Shown in pieces: positions 7,722 through 16,108 of a stretch of 62,229 bases of DNA (position 1 is its first letter; each line of letters starts with the position of its first letter). The notes beneath the pieces were generated by a model. The model ran no database searches, was not told the origin of the DNA, and was given only the letters and a program-made list of their open reading frames with translations. Source of the stretch: Robertmurraya sp. GTDB lineage: Bacteria > Bacillota > Bacilli > Bacillales > Cytobacillaceae. A program made the translations under genes and the position numbers. The stretch covers positions 1 through 62,229 of the forward strand of contig JANWJP010000078.1 in the NCBI GenBank assembly GCA_025451895.1, written 5' to 3'.

Positions 7722-8654
7722 ATGCATTTGCCGATGAGTCAAAAGCAGGTGGATTCAATTTGGAAGCTCCTCACACCCGAACAGCAAAATTGGATTACGG
7801 AATTCACCAATCGGAGAAGAAGGGATCAATGGTTTGAAACATTGGCACGGAAAAAAGGAATTATTCTTGAAGCTGGCATGTCTGAACAGGAAAAAAGAGA
7901 TGCCATTGATGATTGGGAATTGATTGAAATCCTTGACGGCGGGGAAGGAAATCGTCCTTACCGGTGTGAATGCGGAAAAGCTATCAGATATCTCTTCAGA
8001 GTGCGTCATCAAAAAGAAGGAAAAACATATGGTTTGGGCTCCACCTGTATTGAGCATTACACAGGTTTGTCAGCTGATGTCGTTCGTGATATCGAAAAAG
8101 GAATTTTGCAAATCAATACTGAACGGGATGAACTCTTAATAAAGATTTGGAAAAATGAGCGGACGGATCTGTCTAAATATATCAACAAAGGCGTCGACAT
8201 CCCCGAGTGTATCATCAAGCAGGTTGAGATTGGTCTCCCTCTTTTGGATAAACAAATTAACCGGCTGGAAGAGGCATTATCAGAAATTCTTTACAAGGAA
8301 TGGCTGGAAAGGCGCAAGGAAAAGCGTGCAAAACTTAAGGAAAATTCCCAACTTCAGCAAAAAGGGTCCCAATTCAAACAGGTTCCGCAGAATTCTAATC
8401 GTGCATCAAACGCCGGGGCAGACAACAAAAATAAGGAAACAGACTCATATACTTATGAATCTTTTATCGCGGAATATATTGATATTTTAAGAAAGATCCG
8501 CGAAAAAGAAGACATGCTCTCCCCAAGGCTGCGTGAAGAGTGGGAATGGATGCAGAACGAGGTGAGAAGACTGAAGAAAACCGGAACAATGGATTTTGAA
8601 AAATTCCTCTTGCGCATGAACAACATGATAATCCCTTTACGTATAGAAAGATAA
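7722..8654 (+). CDS. Unknown protein with a CxC metal-binding-like motif
   Basis: I do not recognise the 310-residue product. Residues about 85-120 hold RCECGKAIRYLFRVRH followed by GSTCIEHYTGL, a set of three cysteines and histidines that could form a treble-clef zinc site. The C-terminal half is strongly charged and predicted helical (ERRKEKRAKLKE and similar), with a low-complexity polar linker near residues 205-240. There is no signal peptide or membrane segment. Start ATG 7722 follows GGGAGTG by 6 nt. It heads a two-gene unit with the gene at 8706 (51-bp gap). A nucleic-acid-binding or zinc-dependent sensor role is possible but unsupported. Confidence 0.75.
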   Translation: MHLPMSQKQVDSIWKLLTPEQQNWITEFTNRRRRDQWFETLARKKGIILEAGMSEQEKRDAIDDWELIEILDGGEGNRPYRCECGKAIRYLFRVRHQKEGKTYGLGSTCIEHYTGLSADVVRDIEKGILQINTERDELLIKIWKNERTDLSKYINKGVDIPECIIKQVEIGLPLLDKQINRLEEALSEILYKEWLERRKEKRAKLKENSQLQQKGSQFKQVPQNSNRASNAGADNKNKETDSYTYESFIAEYIDILRKIREKEDMLSPRLREEWEWMQNEVRRLKKTGTMDFEKFLLRMNNMIIPLRIER

Positions 8655-8705
8655 TTTTTAATTTTATTAATCTAAATGGCGGAATATATGAAAGGATGAG
8701 TAGTT

Positions 8706-9473
8706 TTGAAATGGATTCGGGACTGGATGGACAGAAAAAAAGGGAAGTTCAGATCAGCTATTGAACAATATTTACGGGAAAAGTATCGCGAGGAATTCAT
8801 CATTGAAAATATTTTTTGGGTGGACAAGCCCCGCGGAGTCAAATACAAGGTTGAATTTTCTCCGGTAAGGAACCGGGGGATCAAAAGTCAATTGACAGCA
8901 AAAAGTAAGAAAAAAATTATTGGCGATAATTATATGAATGATTTTTTCAGTTCAAAACTGGAGTTGGTTCTTGAGGAGCTTTTACAGCCGGTTTTTCAGA
9001 CCAGAATAGTCGTTTTTTCCTTTTTATGGCCGCTGGCTGGAGAGGAAGGCTGGCCTTCGCCGTTTTATTATGACACGACGATGAGTCTTGAGGAGTACTT
9101 GAAAGGGAATATCAAAGATTTAGAGATTTTATTGTGGATTTTTGCAGAGTCACAAACAGAAATTGACATTGACAAAGAGGCGCAAAGAATTAACCGGGTC
9201 TCAGATATTTTACTTGAACGCAGTTTTGCCAACCAGGACATTGACGTTCTCTATTTAAACCCGGCAGGTTTTGAGATAATCAATAAAGAGCGGGCTAATA
9301 AGTATGTCTGGTTTTGGCAGCACGATCATGAATTATATGAGGTTCACGAGAATTGTCGGGGCAGGGGGTACATCTTAGTCAATCACGGTGAAAAGGCGAT
9401 TTATTATACGGATCATATAATCGATGAAATAAAGCACAGCTTTGAAGAATATAAAACTGATCAGGACGGGTAA
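8706..9473 (+). CDS. Unknown soluble protein, partner of the preceding gene
   Basis: The 255-residue product begins MKWIRDWMDRKKGKFRSAIE, is acidic overall, has no signal peptide or membrane segment, and ends in a charged helix. I recognise no domain. It starts at TTG 8706, 9 nt after AAAGGA. The 51-bp gap after the CxC protein and the absence of a terminator between them suggest one transcript. Codon use matches the surrounding genes, so there is no obvious sign of recent transfer. Confidence 0.7.
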   Translation: MKWIRDWMDRKKGKFRSAIEQYLREKYREEFIIENIFWVDKPRGVKYKVEFSPVRNRGIKSQLTAKSKKKIIGDNYMNDFFSSKLELVLEELLQPVFQTRIVVFSFLWPLAGEEGWPSPFYYDTTMSLEEYLKGNIKDLEILLWIFAESQTEIDIDKEAQRINRVSDILLERSFANQDIDVLYLNPAGFEIINKERANKYVWFWQHDHELYEVHENCRGRGYILVNHGEKAIYYTDHIIDEIKHSFEEYKTDQDG

Positions 9474-9746
9474 AAAACACATTCCGCTTATATGTTTTAT
9501 GGGTCGAAACAGATTAAAAAAGAATTGTAAGTATTTTATTTTGAACATTTATGGTTTCAAAAGTCATACAGCATCCTCTATATGCAGGAAGGCTTTCAAA
9601 GTTGCTTATTGCACATATCAAATAACAATTGATATATTTCAGGGAGTTTATCCAACCGGGGAAAATAAAAATCTCTTAAACCGGGTTTATTCAATAGTAT
9701 AATAGCTGTTTGTGGTAAAATTTAACTAATAGAGGAGGATGCATCT

Positions 9747-10256
9747 TTGGAAGGTTTAATAATGACATAATTTGAGCCATGTTTTTTCCTCCTGGCTTTT
9801 TATATTATAACTTTGGGTTTTTTGTTCGGCTGGCTCATCGGGCTTCCACAATGGTCTTCAAAAGCTGTGATGGAGGGAATTAACCTTTTATTGATTGTGA
9901 CAATTTTAACCATTGTTTTAAGTGCTCCGGGCGCTTTTTTTGCCAGCTTCGGCAGAGAGTATTTGGCTCCACTTGCTTTTATCGTGCTTATGTTAATTTT
10001 TTCGCAAATTATAGCGGCTATTGGCTATGGAGATTATTTTCCATGGGCAATTCCTTCTCTTTACATCGGTTTGGCGGGGGAAGAGTATTTCTTGGGGTTC
10101 TTTCGTGTACTTATTATACTTTTGACAGGGTTATTGGGTATAATTAGTACTGTATTTTGGTGGATTTTCGCTGATCAGCATTTGAAAAGGGGCGGTAAAC
10201 CCGCCCTTTGTCCCTTACCCGCCGAAAAACATGTCCAGAATATTCACTGCTGTTGA
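9747..10256 (+). pseudogene. ABC-2 permease with its middle deleted
   Basis: GAGGAGGATG precedes TTG 9747, which opens MEGLIMT and then a stop at 9768-9770; this looks like the first residues of an ABC-2 permease. From about 9790 a frame without a proper start reads FLFGWLIGLPQWS, then SAPGAFFASFGREYLAPLAF, SQIIAAIGYGDYFPW, and ends near WWIFADQHLKRG at about 10190: the C-terminal third of a bacitracin-type ABC-2 permease. The frame then runs on to 10256 with unrelated residues. An internal deletion that joined the first 7 codons to the C-terminal third explains this. No ABC ATPase gene lies next to it. Confidence 0.75.
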
Positions 10257-10421
10257 ACTTTCCTTATTATAGAACTCAGAGTATCCGCAGTTTTTGCAAT
10301 ACACCACTGTAAATTGATTATGCTGAATATCAAAGAGTTTCGATAAGCCGGTACCGGTCATGGCTACATCTTTCGTCCCGGCATTTTTACTTCCGCATTT
10401 GATACAACCGCGATCTTTCAT
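10215..10421 (-). CDS. Small zinc-ribbon protein
   Basis: A 68-residue protein with two CxxC knuckles, CIKCG near the N-terminus and CKNCGYSEFY near residue 42, typical of the nucleic-acid-binding zinc-ribbon proteins of Bacillus (YpzJ-like in layout). It starts at ATG 10421 with AAAGGA upstream. The last 42 bp overlap, tail to tail, the run-on end of the ABC permease pseudogene, consistent with that end no longer being under selection. Cellular role unknown. Confidence 0.75.
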   Translation of the reverse strand: MKDRGCIKCGSKNAGTKDVAMTGTGLSKLFDIQHNQFTVVYCKNCGYSEFYNKESSTAVNILDMFFGG

Positions 10422-10663
10422 AACACCACAGTCCTTTCATGCAATGTCCTAATATTTCTATGTATCAAACGGGCAAAGGTTTTAAGTTTTTTCAATTCGC
10501 GGAATTCCCAAAAATAATTGCCGGTTAGGAAGGAACCGGCGTGTTTAAAATCATTCATAATAAAATTAGAATAATTGCATATTTGCTCTCTGAACAGTAA
10601 ACCGATCATTGCCGGTTTTTCTTATGTAATTCCGGTATACTTGCATCGGATAAACTGTTCGTA

Positions 10664-11242
10664 TCAGGAGAGTTGGGACGCTGAACCGTTCAGTCCTTTC
10701 ATGATGAGTTTGTTGATGATTTCTGCCATTTCTTTTGGGGGTGGTGTCATTCCGCTGAAGAGCCATTTTTTCAAGGTATGAATGCTTCCGCTGATGACAA
10801 AGATGGTGACGTAGTCTGAAATATCGCTGTCGAAGCGTTTCATTGCGGCTGTTTCTTTCATAAACCGGCAGGCAGAGTTCATTACTTTTTTCTCAAAGGA
10901 TGTACAAGTATTTTCGCTTAGCAGTATTTTGCAGATTTTTTCCTTTGAGGCATAGTATTCTAATAGTCTTTCTATCAATTTGGATGTATCTCTTTCTTTT
11001 TCGTGTCCATATTGGCTCAAATATTCGTTCATTTCGCCAATAATTTCGTCCTCTACCTTGTCGAGAAGATCAAACTGGTTTTCATAGTGGGCATAAAAGG
11101 TGGAACGGTTAATGTCAGCCAGTTCACATATTTCCTTTACTGTGATTGCTGAAATTGGTTTTTCTGCCAAAAGCTTAATAAGGCTGTTTTTTAACATCAT
11201 TCTGGTGTATTTTTTACGTCTGTCCAATTTGTTTACGGCCAC
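10664..11242 (-). CDS. TetR/AcrR-family repressor
   Basis: A 192-residue regulator. The N-terminal HTH is clear: ISAITVKEICELADINRSTF then YAHYENQFDLLDKVE (residues about 30-65). The C-terminal half is the helical ligand-binding and dimer domain, here of the type often seen in TetR proteins with a KKWLFSGMTPPPKEMAE end. The gene is monocistronic. Upstream at 11310-11332 a perfect 9-bp inverted repeat separated by 5 bp is a likely operator. No transporter or enzyme lies beside it other than the dead ABC permease 400 bp downstream, so its original target may have been lost. Confidence 0.88.
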   Translation of the reverse strand: MAVNKLDRRKKYTRMMLKNSLIKLLAEKPISAITVKEICELADINRSTFYAHYENQFDLLDKVEDEIIGEMNEYLSQYGHEKERDTSKLIERLLEYYASKEKICKILLSENTCTSFEKKVMNSACRFMKETAAMKRFDSDISDYVTIFVISGSIHTLKKWLFSGMTPPPKEMAEIINKLIMKGLNGSASQLS

Positions 11243-11290
11243 TTTTCCTCCTCCTTCCTTTTGTTGTTTTTCATCATAATTGTCTTTTCT

Positions 11291-11337
11291 GTTGGTTAAC
11301 TTACAAATGTTAATAAACTGTTTGTTTATTAACCGAC
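11291..11337. promoter_or_regulatory. Nested inverted repeats, probable TetR operator
   Basis: TTAATAAAC (11310-11318) and GTTTATTAA (11324-11332) form a perfect 9-bp dyad with a 5-bp spacer. It is enclosed by a second, 8/9 dyad GTTGGTTAA (11291) / TTAACCGAC (11329). The site lies about 70 bp upstream of the TetR start. Confidence 0.65.
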
Positions 11338-11885
11338 ACCGTGTTTAACATAATCATATCGTGAAGACATTCACAAGACAAGAGGGGTTTTTATAAAGGA
11401 AAAATATTAATTGATATATTGAGAGAATTTTTGTGTACTTCAATTAAATGAATTCCCGGAAAGAGTGAAATCAGGCAGCTTGTCTGCCAAACGCCAAATA
11501 ATTTCATTCCTGAATGGTATATTATACCGCCGGTATGGATTAATTAAGCCGGTTATTACAGCAAAAAAGTGATAGAAGTTTTGAAAATGTGATGCTCCCC
11601 TCTAAATCCTCTTAATTGTTCAGCATTCTGAATATTCGCAGGCCGGAAATCAATTTCAACAGAGGTTTTAATAGTGGCCTGATTTTTGGCGATATCATCC
11701 CTTAAGAAAAGAAGTAATCCGCGTGGCAAAGATTTTGTATATCTTAATAAGCAAAAAGTGTGACAATGCTAACATTATTTTCATAAAATATATGAAATAT
11801 GTTAACAGATTGTTCTAATTCCTATGACATTTTTCCTAAAAATGCGATAAAATATAATTGTAAGGGAATATCATCTTTCTTCTTC

Positions 11886-11916
11886 AGCAGTTGTGCTTAC
11901 ACAACTGCTTTTTTTT
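11886..11916 (+). terminator. Strong rho-independent terminator with no upstream gene
   Basis: Perfect 10-bp stem AGCAGTTGTG/CACAACTGCT, 4-nt loop, then seven or more T. The nearest upstream gene is on the other strand, so this must end a non-coding transcript or a lost gene. Confidence 0.85.
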
Positions 11917-11926
11917 GGATCTGTCA

Positions 11927-11965
11927 CTGTAAAAACCCTCTATCTCTGGGATTTTACAGCTTTTT
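11927..11965 (+). terminator. Second tandem terminator
   Basis: CTGTAAAA pairs with TTTTACAG around an inner CCC/GGG stem, followed by CTTTTTCT, 11 bp after the first terminator. Confidence 0.65.
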
Positions 11966-12389
11966 CTAAGAACAAAAATTGTATGCATGATTTAAAACGG
12001 CGTGATGTTGTGACAGAGGATATTCTTGTGTATGCAATAAATTAGGGGAGCAGGCGAAAAAACTGGTTTCATGTCTTTTTTAAAGTTATCAATTGGGATA
12101 CAATTTATATTGGCAATAATTCGTGAATTTTCCATTTATCTTAGTTTTGTTTTTGCCGGGCCGAATTGGATTATATTGGAAAATGCAGAATGTATGCTGT
12201 AACTGGCATCTGTTGGTTGATGCTTTGACAGACTCCGGTTTTATGCTGTAAACAGGGCCTATTTACCGGTTGCGCCGGCTGTTTCAGTCTGACGTGTTGT
12301 ATTTTTTGCGGGGAGTATATTCATGTTCACTCAGTAACAAAATAATTGCTTTGATAGCAAAATCCTTTCCAAAAAAAGAGGTGTTGAAC

Positions 12390-13265
12390 ATGGTTCTAAA
12401 GAGTAAAAGGATTCGCAGCGCGGGTTTCGTGGAAAAACTGTCATTTTTGTTTAAATGTCCGGTATGCGCTTCGAAAATGAAAGTAGTTGAGCCGGCATCC
12501 TTGAAATGCGAAAAGGGACACAGCTTTGATTTTGCCAAACAAGGCTACATAAACTTGCTTCCCCGTCCGGTAAAAACGAAATACGGCAAGGAACTTTTTG
12601 AAGCGCGAAGAAAATTGATGGCAGATGATCGCTTTTTTGAGCCGGTGATCCGGGAAATTGCCAAATCAGCTTTACAACTGCCCGCAGAGCCATTATACAT
12701 TCTTGACACCGGCTGCGGGGAAGGCACGCACCTGAATGGCATTTGTCAAATGGTCGAAGACAGGGGAAAAAATACTGTCTGTGTCGGGATCGATCTGGCC
12801 AAGGAAGGAATTCTTGTTGCTGCCGGAACATATGAGGGAAAAATTTGGTGTGTGGCCGATCTTGCAGATACCCCGTTTATGGATGAAACTTTTAATGTAA
12901 TCTTGAATATTTTGTCGCCTTCCAATTATGCAGAGTTTAGCAGATTGTTGAAACCGGGCGGGCGATTAATAAAAGTTGTGCCGAAAAGCGGATATTTACA
13001 GGAACTCCGTACCGCTTTTTACGCAGATTCGGAAAAAGAAACCTATTCCAATGAGGAAACGGTAGAACGCTTTCAAGAAAAATTCCGTCTTACTGACAGG
13101 AAGAGTATACAATATACTAAAAAATTGGATCGTTCTTCTCTTGAAGTTTTAGTCGCCATGACACCGCTCGCATGGAACGCCGATGAACGGAAGGTGGCCG
13201 CTTTCTTGCAAAAGACACCAAAGGCAATCACTGTTGACCTGGAAATCTTAATTGGAGAAAAATAA
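12390..13265 (+). CDS. RlmA-type 23S rRNA (guanine-N1) methyltransferase
   Basis: A 291-residue SAM-dependent methyltransferase of the RlmA family (YxjB-like in B. subtilis). The N-terminal zinc site is CPVC then CEKGHSFDFAKQGYINLL (residues about 21-55), which is diagnostic of RlmA. The methyltransferase core has LDTGCGEGTHL (motif I), GIDLAKEG and NILSPSNYAEFSRLLKPGG. Family members methylate G745 or G748 in hairpin 35 of 23S rRNA, affecting tylosin or mycinamicin sensitivity; which base is modified cannot be told from sequence alone. ATG 12390 is 8 nt after AGAGGTG; the in-frame extension to 12270 lacks a site. The following small gene is 61 bp downstream. Confidence 0.87.
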   Translation: MVLKSKRIRSAGFVEKLSFLFKCPVCASKMKVVEPASLKCEKGHSFDFAKQGYINLLPRPVKTKYGKELFEARRKLMADDRFFEPVIREIAKSALQLPAEPLYILDTGCGEGTHLNGICQMVEDRGKNTVCVGIDLAKEGILVAAGTYEGKIWCVADLADTPFMDETFNVILNILSPSNYAEFSRLLKPGGRLIKVVPKSGYLQELRTAFYADSEKETYSNEETVERFQEKFRLTDRKSIQYTKKLDRSSLEVLVAMTPLAWNADERKVAAFLQKTPKAITVDLEILIGEK

Positions 13266-13326
13266 CGATCAGACAGGAAACTATTTTCATCTGTTTGTTC
13301 AAGAAAGGTTTTAACAAAGGGGAGAC

Positions 13327-13734
13327 ATGGTGCTGAATTTGTTTGGACGGAGGAAAAGGCTTTATTCCAGACTGACTTTGGAAAATCTGCGGTCGAAAAT
13401 GATCGAAAACAATTTTAGCAAAGCGTTTGTTTCAGATCTTAACGCGGTTTTGCGGGAACGCAAAAATAAGACCGGAGAGAAAGAGTTTCAAAAATCGTTA
13501 CATAATTTGCATTATTCTCTGCCGAAAGAATTTCAAGATGAAAACACGGCGCTCAAGTTTTATTTAAAGCACAGGGAATGGGTAGAAAAAGAAATTAACA
13601 ACCTTGAACATGAAATAAAGCTGACTTGGGAAACTCAGGCAGAGGATCTGCAAAGTCCGGATGATCGGGTGAAAAAAGTGCAATTGGTCGTCAGACAGCG
13701 AATATCCGATACGGTTATGGAAGTTCTGGATTAA
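13327..13734 (+). CDS. Unknown helical charged protein
   Basis: A 135-residue, highly charged, predicted mostly helical protein starting MVLNLFGRRKRLYSRLTLEN at ATG 13327, immediately after AAAGGGGAGAC. No signal peptide, membrane segment or recognisable domain; the region around residues 85-115 (HREWVEKEINNLEHEIKL) could form a coiled coil. It lies 61 bp after the RlmA-type gene and may share its transcript. Confidence 0.65.
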   Translation: MVLNLFGRRKRLYSRLTLENLRSKMIENNFSKAFVSDLNAVLRERKNKTGEKEFQKSLHNLHYSLPKEFQDENTALKFYLKHREWVEKEINNLEHEIKLTWETQAEDLQSPDDRVKKVQLVVRQRISDTVMEVLD

Positions 13735-14591
13735 GCGGCACGAAGCCAGAATGATACCGCTGCTTTGTCTTGAACTTTCCCGGGGACAACGTTTTTGAAA
13801 TCCCTTGATTCTTGATGAAGGCTGCCTGGTTTTCCGGAGAATTATTGCTTCCAAATGAAGAGAAGCATTCATAGATTGCTAGGACATTTTATGAAAAAAA
13901 TCCGGCAGCCGGTGAAAAGTTTGTGGCAGACAAAAATGTTTAGCTTCAAGTAATTTTGGAACAGCAAAAACAAATAGTCTTTCTAAGTACATATTTAAAT
14001 GATAAAGGCGCTCCATTATAAATAAAAGCTGATGTAATAAGAGATAATCCAATCATTATTACAACATTACAACTGCTGCGATGGGCGCCTTTTTGTGTAT
14101 TTTGATTGGAAAATAATCTAACGGCAGAAATCACGCTGATTGAGATTGTAATAAATATGGAAAAATATTCATCCGGCTTTAAGCGAAATATTATTTTCGC
14201 TCCCTCAATAAAGTCCGGCGAATGTTCCCGAAAAATTTTTCAGAACGGTATCTTCCTATTCATGCCGGCATTCTTGTTGTTTTCCAATTATCTATTATTA
14301 CAAATTTGAACCCGGCCGGGATACGCAAACAGATCTGTTATTTGTTCTATAAAATCCGGTTAGCACATCTGCCTATGAGAATCATGTCTGTTCTTATTTT
14401 TTGTTCTTTTAAGATATAAAGAATTTAGATGGTTAAATAAAGCTTCATTGGAGGAAAGAAGCGGAGTCGGGTAATATAAGACACCGTACGTCAGAAAGGA
14501 AAGAAGATTAGCGCAGTTTAAGCAGTTTGACGGGAGTGTGTCCAGCAGGTTTTAAAAATGCCGGAAATACCACTAAAAAGAGAGTTTCAGG
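13735..14591. other. Gene-free region with one long imperfect hairpin
   Basis: No coding frame is supportable; a 62-codon minus-strand frame at 13946-14134 simply crosses the inverted repeat at 14004-14092. The rest is AT-rich and featureless to me. Confidence 0.5.
14004..14096. repeat. Long imperfect inverted repeat (about 90 bp)
   Basis: Outer arms AAAGGCGC (14004) and GCGCCTTT (14085) continue as CCAT/ATGG; inner arms GTAATAA (14034) and TTATTAC (14056) enclose a 15-nt centre. TTTTT follows the right arm. It could be a small palindromic mobile element or a large terminator hairpin. Confidence 0.5.
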
Positions 14592-14638
14592 AAAGAATCA
14601 ATGGAAGATGTGGCCTTACATCCCCCGATTGATTCTTT
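14592..14638 (-). terminator. Hairpin downstream of the guanylate-kinase-like gene
   Basis: Perfect 11-bp arms AAAGAATCAAT and ATTGATTCTTT, 25 nt apart, 27 bp past the stop codon. The U-tract is poor. Confidence 0.5.
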
Positions 14639-14664
14639 AAAATATTAAAGTTAAGACCTGGTGT

Positions 14665-15255
14665 TTAATAATCTGTAATGATAATATCACGGTCGAGGAA
14701 TGCTTCAATAACTTCGCTTACCTGGAAGGAACATTGTGGGGCGTCAAAATTTTCAAAGGCATATTCGCATTGATTTTTATACTCCATAATTGAATCGTAT
14801 TGTCTTAAATGGCGTGCGATCGCCTCTTCATCATCTTTTCTTGCCCGCTGCCGTTCAATAACCGTATCCCGGTCGGCGTAAATAAACAGGCGCATGACAC
14901 GATCTCCATACATTTGTTTTAGTTTTTCCGCCCCTTCAGGGTTAAGGGTTAAATAGATGAGGTTATGATTTTCGAAGGCTTTAATCACATCTTCTTCGCG
15001 GATACCGTAATGAATTCCTTCAATTTCAACATGCTCCAGGAATTCACCGTTATTCTTCATTCTTTCAAATGTTTCGGTATCCACAAAATGATAATCGCGG
15101 CCATCCTGTTCGTAATGGCGTGGAGGACGGGTGGTGTAAGAGAGTACGGTTTCCATATCAAACATCGTTGCAACCATTTTCGAAATGGTTTTTCTTCCGG
15201 AGCCATCTGGGCCAGTGTAAATGAAAATTTTCTCCTTTTCCTTAATTTGATACAT
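14665..15255 (-). CDS. Guanylate-kinase-like protein with altered P-loop
   Basis: A 196-residue P-loop protein of the guanylate kinase family. Family features are SYTTRPPRHYEQDGRDYHFV (GMP-binding region, residues about 39-58), GEFLEHVEIEGIHYGI and RQRARKDDEEAIARHL. The Walker A reads GPDGSGRKT at residues 15-23, where normal Gmk has GPSGVGKGT: the canonical lysine position holds arginine and the lysine is one residue later. This may change or abolish ATP use. It is probably a second, non-essential paralogue rather than the housekeeping enzyme, which usually sits near rpoZ and coaBC. ATG 15255 follows a perfect AAGGAGGT; a longer ORF to 15291 has no site. An 85-bp inverted repeat lies just upstream in its leader. 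Confidence 0.82.
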   Translation of the reverse strand: MYQIKEKEKIFIYTGPDGSGRKTISKMVATMFDMETVLSYTTRPPRHYEQDGRDYHFVDTETFERMKNNGEFLEHVEIEGIHYGIREEDVIKAFENHNLIYLTLNPEGAEKLKQMYGDRVMRLFIYADRDTVIERQRARKDDEEAIARHLRQYDSIMEYKNQCEYAFENFDAPQCSFQVSEVIEAFLDRDIIITDY

Positions 15256-15284
15256 AGAATACCTCCTTAAGTTTAAATTTTTAA

Positions 15285-15369
15285 CAGCCAAAAAGTTTAT
15301 AAACAGCCACGGAATCGGGGAGTTTTTTATTAAAATACTGCTGTTTGAAATATAAACTTTTTACGGCTG
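15285..15369. repeat. Inverted repeat in the leader of the guanylate-kinase-like gene
   Basis: Arms of 23 and 30 nt: CAGCCAAAAAGTTTAT then AAACAGC on the left; GCTGTTT, ATATAAACTTTTT and GGCTG on the right. It starts 30 bp upstream of the start codon. On the minus strand the transcript would form a long hairpin just before the ribosome binding site. Confidence 0.55.
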
Positions 15370-15457
15370 CTCACAGGGGAAAACTTGCCAATTATGAAGA
15401 CCATTGGCTCCATTTAAAGGGGGTATGTCCGTATTTAATTATAATGGGAGGGGGGCT

Positions 15458-15512
15458 CTTACTTTACTGCGTGAAATCATACCATTTTATTCACAGCAGT
15501 TTAAAAAGTAAG
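15458..15512. repeat. Imperfect inverted repeat
   Basis: CTTACTTT (15458) and AAAGTAAG (15505), with inner CTGC-TGAAA / TTCA-GCAG pairing. It lies between the gmk-like leader and the cobalamin riboswitch; function unclear. Confidence 0.4.
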
Positions 15513-15737
15513 ATAGATTAATTATAGCATATTTTCAAAAAAATGGAAGTTTTTTCAATTAATTTTTTTCTGAATTTAGTTAAATGTTTATTAGTAAACA
15601 TTTTAATGCATTAGAAGGCAGAGGAAGCTCTGCACCTGAAAGTCCAGATGATAGGATTTTAGTTATTAAATGGAAGTTGATTTCCATTTACTTCATAGAT
15701 CATTTGTAGTATTGTTAATGTAAAGTAAAATATTTCA

Positions 15738-15893
15738 CAGCACCAGGTGCCCTTCACGGGAGAATAGGGAATGAAGTGAAAATCTTCAGCGGACCCGCCA
15801 CTGTAATGGGGAGTTTTATCATGCATGCCACTGGATTTTGTCCGGGAAGGCTTGATAAAATGATGAACCTGAGCCAGGAGACCTGCCTGATTG
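15738..15893 (+). ncRNA. Cobalamin (adenosylcobalamin) riboswitch
   Basis: The sequence has the conserved cobalamin elements in order: CACCAGGTGCCC, GAATAGGGAATGAAGTG, GCGGACCCGCCACTGTAA and the B12 box AGCCAGGAGACCTGCC (15872-15887). A terminator hairpin follows at once (15916-15962) and cobT 147 bp later, so binding of adenosylcobalamin should terminate transcription and lower cobT expression. Confidence 0.96.
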
Positions 15894-15915
15894 CTTTGAG
15901 CTTGTAGATGATGGA

Positions 15916-15962
15916 AAAGTCTGCAGTTTATTTTCTATGGAAATAAACTGCAGACTTTTTTT
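15916..15962 (+). terminator. Riboswitch-linked terminator before cobT
   Basis: Perfect 18-bp stem (AAAGTCTGCAGTTTATTT and its complement), 7-nt loop, then a run of T. Expression platform of the cobalamin riboswitch. Confidence 0.9.
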
Positions 15963-16108
15963 ATGAAACCGGCCATTTCTGCCGTTTATTTAAGAAAATT
16001 TGGCAAAAAATCCGGCCAAATTCTAGATTTTCCCGCAGACTGCCTGTGCACGTGCATCTGAAGACTGTGAAAACAAAATATCCAAAATAAGATAAGGAGA
16101 GAAAGAAC

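Larger units (their letters stand above)
11338..12389. other. Long gene-poor region with two orphan terminators
   Basis: No frame here has both a ribosome binding site and a recognisable domain. A stop-free minus-strand frame of about 70 codons (11556-11770) may be a gene scrap. On the plus strand a TATAAT at 11853-11858 precedes two successive terminators (11886-11916, 11927-11965). The stretch 11970-12389 shows nothing except the ribosome binding site of the next gene. Confidence 0.5.

Noticed and set aside
13946-14134. Minus-strand 62-codon frame
   Set aside because: It only spans the inverted repeat at 14004-14096; no start context.
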